This document shows positions 5,890-9,273 of a stretch of 9,273 nt of DNA, piece after piece. The notes under the pieces are model-generated. The model was not told the origin of the DNA and did not search any database. It saw nothing but the letters and a program-made list of their open reading frames with translations. Positions within the stretch are counted from its first letter, which is position 1, and every line of letters starts with the position of its first letter. The translations under genes were made by a program, and so were the position numbers. Origin of the DNA: DATAQC01 sp046263055 (GTDB taxonomy: Bacteria > Actinomycetota > Acidimicrobiia > Acidimicrobiales > AC-14); NCBI GenBank assembly GCA_046263055.1, contig JBHELO010000112.1, positions 1 to 9,273 on the forward strand, written 5' to 3'.

Positions 5890-6966
5890 TCAGGCGGCTG
5901 ACGCCTGGGCCTGCGACACCGCCACCAACCGGTCCAGGACGGCCGCCGCCCGGCCGTCGTCCACGGCCGCCACCGCCTGCTCGATTCCTGCCGCCAGGTC
6001 GTCGGCGAGGCCGGCGGCCACGATGCCGGCGGCGGCGTTGAGCACCACGATGTCGCGGTGGGCGCCCCGCTGGCCATCGAGCACCCGGCGGGCCAGGTCG
6101 GCGTTGGTGGCGGCGTCACCCCCCCGGAGGTCGGCGGGATCGGCCACCGGGATACCCAGTCGGGCAGGGTCGACGACCGAGGTGCGGGTGGCGCCGTCGC
6201 GCAGCTCGACGAGGGTGGACGTGGTGGTGGTGGACAGCTCGTCGAGGCCGTCGTGGCCGTAGACCACCAGGGCCCGTTCGGCCCCGTTGGCGGCGAGGAC
6301 GCCGGCCATCGTCTCCGCCATGCGGGGGTCGCTCACGCCGACGGCCTGGCGCCGGGCCCGCCCGGGGTTGGCCAGGGGGCCCAGGAAGTTGAACAGGGTG
6401 GGCACGCCCAGCTCCCGGCGGGTCGGACCGGCGTGGCGGAGCGCGGCGTGGAAGCGGGGGGCGAAGCAGAACCCCATGCCCGCCTGCTCGATGCAGGCCG
6501 CCACCCCGGCGGGCCCCAGGTTGATGGCCACCCCGAGCGCCTCCAGGACGTCGGCCGACCCGCTGGCCGACGACATGGCCCGGTTGCCGTGCTTGCACAC
6601 CCGCGCCCCGGCACCGGCCACCACCAGGGCGGCCATCGTGGAGACGTTGACGGTGTGGCTGCGGTCCCCGCCCGTGCCGCACGTGTCCACCACTTCGGCA
6701 CCGGGCGGCACGGGCACCCGTTCGGCGAAGGCCAACATGGTGGCCAGCAGCGCCGACATCTCCTCCACCGACTCGCCCTTCATGCGCAGGCCGACGCAGA
6801 AGGCGGCGATCTGGGCGGAGGTGGCGGCGCCCTCCAGGATCTCGGCCATCGCCGCCGACGCCTGGGCGGCGGTGAGATCGGTGCCCGACGTGAGCGTTCC
6901 CAGCACGGCCCGCCACCCACCCAGGTCGGCCAGCGCCGGCTGGCCGGTGGCGAGCGGGGCGGGCAC
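5890..6966 (-). CDS. trpD: Anthranilate phosphoribosyltransferase
   Basis: Transfers phosphoribose from PRPP to anthranilate in the second committed step of tryptophan biosynthesis; cytosolic. 358 residues, the usual size. The small N-terminal helical domain (to about residue 88) includes the IAAFCVGLRMKGES segment. Then come DTCGTGGDRSHTVNVST (94-110, PRPP pyrophosphate loop), KHGNRAMSSASGSAD (125-139), RRELGVPTLFNFLGPLANP (183-201, anthranilate side) and GHDGLDE (237-243, metal-binding Asp-Glu). All key motifs are intact, so it should be active. GTG 6966 is chosen because a TACCCT box lies 7 nt upstream and the frame upstream runs into whiB. It stands alone, without other trp genes in the window, downstream of whiB and upstream of the lipoprotein gene. 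Confidence 0.97.
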   Translation of the reverse strand: MPAPLATGQPALADLGGWRAVLGTLTSGTDLTAAQASAAMAEILEGAATSAQIAAFCVGLRMKGESVEEMSALLATMLAFAERVPVPPGAEVVDTCGTGGDRSHTVNVSTMAALVVAGAGARVCKHGNRAMSSASGSADVLEALGVAINLGPAGVAACIEQAGMGFCFAPRFHAALRHAGPTRRELGVPTLFNFLGPLANPGRARRQAVGVSDPRMAETMAGVLAANGAERALVVYGHDGLDELSTTTTSTLVELRDGATRTSVVDPARLGIPVADPADLRGGDAATNADLARRVLDGQRGAHRDIVVLNAAAGIVAAGLADDLAAGIEQAVAAVDDGRAAAVLDRLVAVSQAQASAA

Positions 6967-7044
6967 GGCGAGGAGGGTAGCCGTCGGCCTGGGGGGCGGC
7001 AGGGGCCGCCGGAGCGCACCGGCCGGGCGGGTGGCGAGGAGGGT
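6967..7044. repeat. 12-bp direct repeat upstream of trpD
   Basis: GGCGAGGAGGGT occurs at 6967-6978 and again at 7033-7044, 66 bases apart. On the minus strand the first copy includes all but the first T of the TACCCT promoter box and the 7 nt to the GTG; the second copy reads GACCCT, so lacks the TA. Confidence 0.75.
6974..6979 (-). promoter_or_regulatory. -10 box (TACCCT) for leaderless trpD
   Basis: TACCCT on the minus strand ends 7 nt before the GTG at 6966, with no Shine-Dalgarno, so trpD probably has its own leaderless transcript rather than depending on whiB. Confidence 0.55.
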
Positions 7045-7047
7045 CGG

Positions 7048-7062
7048 CGGCCCGGCGGGCCG
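7048..7062. terminator. Short hairpin after whiB
   Basis: CGGCCCG (7048-7054) and CGGGCCG (7056-7062) form a perfect inverted repeat just downstream of the whiB stop (7068). It could end whiB transcription before trpD; no T-tract, and such palindromes arise easily in this composition. Confidence 0.35.
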
Positions 7063-7067
7063 GTCGG

Positions 7068-7307
7068 TCAGGCGGCGGCGGTCTTGCGGCGCTGGCGCAG
7101 GATCCGGCGGCGCTCCCGCTCGGTCGCACCGCCCCAGATGCCGTCGGTCTCGCGATTCCCCAGCGCGTACTCCAGGCACGGTTCCCGGGCCACACAGCTG
7201 CCGCAGATCCGCTTGGCTTCGTCCGCGTCCTCGTCGGAAGCCGGGTAAAAGACGTCGGGGTCGAGGCCCCGACACGCGCCACGCTGACGCCAGGACATGT
7301 CAATCAC
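7068..7307 (-). CDS. WhiB-family iron-sulphur transcriptional regulator
   Basis: 79 residues, typical Wbl size. Four cysteines C12, C35, C38 and C44 (C-x22-C-x2-C-x5-C) bind a [4Fe-4S] cluster in this family; GIWGG at 56-60 is the turn before the basic C-terminal tail (RERRRILRQRRKTAAA). Wbl proteins act with the principal sigma factor to control cell division, redox or antibiotic responses. No AT-hook (RGRP) is present, so it is not WhiB7; the class (WhiB1, 2 or other) cannot be settled by eye. Start: GTG 7307 gives VIDMSWRQ, or ATG 7298 gives MSWRQ. GGAGG (7324-7320) is 12 nt from the GTG and 21 from the ATG, so the GTG is favoured, with some doubt. The leader is long, unlike the leaderless genes around it. 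Confidence 0.94.
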   Translation of the reverse strand: MIDMSWRQRGACRGLDPDVFYPASDEDADEAKRICGSCVAREPCLEYALGNRETDGIWGGATERERRRILRQRRKTAAA

Positions 7308-7447
7308 GGAAGATCACTTCCTCCATCGCTCGTATCCCAAACCGCCCCGGAAACGGGCAGCCACACACGGGGTCGGGCTGGGCCCGGAGTTCGCCTCGAT
7401 TATGGAACAGGCCCGTTGCCAAAGTCCAGACCGGGTCGCTGAGGCCG

Positions 7448-7471
7448 GGCGGCCGGGCGCCCGGGGCCGCC
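7448..7471. repeat. GC-rich inverted repeat upstream of exchanger promoter
   Basis: Arms GGCGGCC (7448-7454) and GGCCGCC (7465-7471) flank a 10-nt loop that itself contains the palindrome GGGCGCCC. It ends 13 bases before the TAGGAT box, so it could be an operator, but chance is plausible at this GC content. Confidence 0.45.
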
Positions 7472-7484
7472 ACGGGCACCCCCC

Positions 7485-7490
7485 TAGGAT
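7485..7490 (+). promoter_or_regulatory. -10 box (TAGGAT) for leaderless exchanger gene
   Basis: TAGGAT ends 6 nt before the GTG at 7497; no Shine-Dalgarno is present between them. Confidence 0.6.
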
Positions 7491-7496
7491 GCCGCC

Positions 7497-8810
7497 GTGA
7501 CCCCGACTGCCGAGGGCGACGTCGGCCGCGGCCACCGCCGCCAGCGCCTCCCCATGTGGGGGGCGGCGGCCATCCTGCTGCCCGGCGTCCTGCTCCGCCT
7601 GACCGGCGCCGGCCTGGCCCATCCCGTCCAAGCCCTCCTGTACGGGCTGGCCATCGTAGGGGCCGCATTCCTGCTGGCCTGGGCCGCCGAGGCCGCCCAG
7701 CTCGACATCTCGGCCGGTGCCGCCATCGCCGTGCTCGCCTTCATCGCCGTGCTGCCCGAGTACGCCGTGGACCTGGTCTTCGCCTGGAAGGGCGGCAATG
7801 CCGTGCAGCGGTTCGGCCCCGCCTGCCAGGCCCCGGGCGCGGGGGGCGACGCCCCGTGCTCGCTGGCCCTCGCCAACATGACGGGCGCCAACCGCCTGCT
7901 CATCGGCGTGGGGTGGGCCATGGTGGTGTTCGTGGCCTGGTACCGCTGGCGGGCCAAGGGCGATCCGACACGGCAGATCGAGCTCGACCGCAGCCGCTCG
8001 GTGGAGCTGTCGTTCCTGGCCATCGCCTGCATGTACTCGTTGGCACTGCCCCTCAAGCGCACGATCACCCTGGTGGACGCCGTGGTCCTGGTGGCCATCT
8101 TCGTGGCCTACACGCTCCGCATCTCCAAGGCACCGGCCGAGGAGCCGCACCTGGTGGGACCGGCCGAGGCCATCGGGCGCCTCCCGACGCGGGCGAGGCG
8201 GGCAACGGTGGGCGTCATGTTCGTGGTGGCGGCCGGCGTCATCCTGCTGTGCGCCGAGCGCTTCGCCGACGCCCTGGTGGACACCGGCGCCCAGTTCGGC
8301 GTGAGCGAGTTCCTGCTCGTGCAGTGGCTGGCGCCGCTGGCCTCGGAGACGCCCGAGCTGCTGGTGGCCGGGCTGTACGCCTGGCGACTGAACACCGACG
8401 CCGGCCTCGGCACCCTCGTGTCGTCCAAGGTCAACCAGTGGACGCTGCTGGTGGGCACCCTGCCGGTGGTGTTCGCCCTCGCGTCGGGCAGTCACCACGG
8501 CCTCCCCATCGTCGCCCGCCAACGGGAGGAGCTGCTGCTGACCGCCGCCCAGGGGATCTTCGCCCTGGCCGTGCTGCTCAACCTGCGCCTCTCGCCCCGG
8601 GAAGGGTGGGCCCTGTTCGGGCTGTTCTGGGCTCAGTTCCTGTTGGGGGCGGTGATGCCGGCGTCGGCCCACGGCGCCGAGCTGGTGATCGTCTCGGTGG
8701 TCTACCTGGCGCTGGCCCTGGTCATGGTGGGCCGGAACCGGCGGTCCCTGGTGCCCCTGTTGCGCAACGGGTTGCGGGCGCCCTACGCCCAGCTGGCGGC
8801 CGGCCGGTGA
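7497..8810 (+). CDS. Divergent sodium/calcium exchanger (CaCA) family membrane protein
   Basis: 437 residues, about ten hydrophobic segments, an inner-membrane cation antiporter by family. Two alpha-repeat regions can be seen: alpha-1 about 74-140 (AVLPEYAVD with E88; NMTGANRLLIG with N132) and alpha-2 about 270-322 (SETPELLVA with E287; SSKVNQWTLLVG with N313). The two acidic residues and two asparagines that line the ion path in CaCA proteins are kept, but the canonical GTSLPE and GSNIFN signatures are degenerate, so the transported ion (Ca2+, Na+, H+ or other) cannot be named. An extra hydrophilic loop of roughly 25 residues with C110 and C121 splits alpha-1. A basic/charged cytosolic loop (about 208-237) separates the halves. 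GTG 7497 follows a TAGGAT box by 6 nt. The stop overlaps the next gene (GTGA). Confidence 0.85.
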   Translation: MTPTAEGDVGRGHRRQRLPMWGAAAILLPGVLLRLTGAGLAHPVQALLYGLAIVGAAFLLAWAAEAAQLDISAGAAIAVLAFIAVLPEYAVDLVFAWKGGNAVQRFGPACQAPGAGGDAPCSLALANMTGANRLLIGVGWAMVVFVAWYRWRAKGDPTRQIELDRSRSVELSFLAIACMYSLALPLKRTITLVDAVVLVAIFVAYTLRISKAPAEEPHLVGPAEAIGRLPTRARRATVGVMFVVAAGVILLCAERFADALVDTGAQFGVSEFLLVQWLAPLASETPELLVAGLYAWRLNTDAGLGTLVSSKVNQWTLLVGTLPVVFALASGSHHGLPIVARQREELLLTAAQGIFALAVLLNLRLSPREGWALFGLFWAQFLLGAVMPASAHGAELVIVSVVYLALALVMVGRNRRSLVPLLRNGLRAPYAQLAAGR

Positions 8811-9273
8811 GCCCCGCCCGGCCGAGCGACGACGGCCGCCTCATCGACCGCCGGGCGGTGGCCGTGGGGGCGCTCCTCGCCCTGGCCGTGGCCATCCCGA
8901 CGATCGTGATCGCCTCGCTGCTCGGGATCGACGCCACGTCCAACGCGGTCTTCATCGCCTTCCTCGTGTACCTCGCCGGGCTGACCGTGGGGGGACGGCT
9001 GGCCGCCCGCCGCCGGCCCGACGCCCCGCTGAGCAACGGGGCCATGGCCGCCCTGGCCGCCTACGCGGCCATTGCGGTGGTGGTGTCGGTGGTCCGGCTG
9101 GCGCGGGGCCGGTCCCTCGACCCCGTGAGCCTCGTGTCCAACGCCTTCCTGGCCGCCACCTTCGGTCTGGCCGGCGGCCTCATCGCCACGTGGCGACGTC
9201 TCCCGTCCGAGGCCGGCGGGACGGGCCCGACGGGCGGCGGTCGCGGCGACGGGGCGGGTGGTCGCGGCGGCGA
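8807..9273 (+). CDS. Small four-helix membrane protein (partial, 3' end outside window)
   Basis: An open frame of 155 codons runs off the window end. The GTG at 8807 overlaps the exchanger's TGA (GTGA), so translation is probably coupled. Four hydrophobic segments can be seen at about residues 17-40, 43-66, 80-100 and 107-127, with an Arg-rich loop (RLAARRRPDA) between the second and third. After the last helix the sequence turns Gly-rich (TGGGRGDGAGGRGG) and is still open at the edge. I do not recognise the family with certainty; the layout recalls small TIGR04086-like four-helix membrane proteins. Its coupling to the exchanger suggests a related membrane role (inference). Confidence 0.75.
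   Translation, partial: MSPARPSDDGRLIDRRAVAVGALLALAVAIPTIVIASLLGIDATSNAVFIAFLVYLAGLTVGGRLAARRRPDAPLSNGAMAALAAYAAIAVVVSVVRLARGRSLDPVSLVSNAFLAATFGLAGGLIATWRRLPSEAGGTGPTGGGRGDGAGGRGG

Larger units (their letters stand above)
7308..7496. promoter_or_regulatory. Divergent intergenic region between whiB and the exchanger gene
   Basis: The longest non-coding stretch of the window. On the minus strand CATAAT (7404-7399) is an AT-rich, -10-like hexamer that would give whiB a leader of about 85 nt; no convincing -35 is seen. GGAGG at 7324-7320 is the probable whiB ribosome binding site. On the plus side lie an inverted repeat (7448-7471) and the TAGGAT box of the exchanger gene. No small ORF or RNA gene is recognised. 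Confidence 0.5.

Noticed and set aside
7308..7404. Riboswitch or attenuator in the whiB leader
   Set aside because: The leader is about 85 nt but no recognised riboswitch core, leader peptide or convincing terminator/antiterminator pair is seen.
1..9273. CRISPR array, tRNA/rRNA genes, insertion sequences or phage genes
   Set aside because: No repeat-spacer pattern, tRNA cloverleaf, transposase or phage-like protein was found on either strand.

Overview
The window is very GC-rich (by eye 70-75%), with mostly GTG starts, a WhiB-family regulator, an actinobacterial exonuclease/UvrC-like fusion protein and several leaderless-looking promoters. This points to Actinomycetota. The style (zinc-ribbon protein next to a NYN-type protein, TAnnnT boxes 6-8 nt before GTG) recalls Acidimicrobiia, but that class assignment is inference. 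Coding density is high; the longest gene-free stretch is about 190 bases (7308-7496).

Layout. (1) 1-918, minus: an acyl-CoA synthetase (AMP-binding) cut off by the window edge. (2) 1005-2720, minus: one continuous reading frame that joins the front half of a NYN-domain-type protein to the back half of a PcrA/UvrD helicase, lacking both the NYN nuclease domain and the helicase ATP-binding half. (3) 2717-2995, minus: a small two-CxxC zinc-ribbon protein overlapping the previous frame by four bases. (4) 3084-4904, plus: a DEDDh 3'-5' exonuclease fused to a UvrC/Cho-like GIY-YIG nuclease, with a textbook LexA (SOS) box inside its promoter. (5) 4916-5194, plus: a stand-alone Lrp/AsnC ligand-binding (RAM) domain protein. 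(6) A nested hairpin at 5214-5268 separates it from the convergent minus-strand genes: a small lipoprotein (5278-5811), trpD (5890-6966) and a WhiB regulator (7068-7307). (7) Divergent from whiB, 7497-8810, plus: a divergent sodium/calcium-exchanger-family membrane protein, overlapping by GTGA with a partial small membrane protein (8807 to the window end).

How it fits together. The exonuclease/UvrC-like gene is the clearest DNA-damage-response gene and its control can be read from the sequence. The trpD neighbourhood with the exonuclease/UvrC-like gene resembles, from memory, the Rv2191-Rv2192c (trpD) arrangement of Mycobacterium tuberculosis. Five GTG-start genes carry a TA(C/G)(C/G)NT hexamer 6-8 nt before the start, as expected for leaderless mRNAs; three others have Shine-Dalgarno sequences instead.

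Caution. The left end (about 1-1900) may not belong to the same genome as the rest. The helicase/NYN join at about 1890 looks chimeric, and alanine codon use shifts sharply inside the conserved helicase motif block (about 1424-1552). Both a real gene fusion and a metagenome assembly chimera are possible; read mapping would decide.
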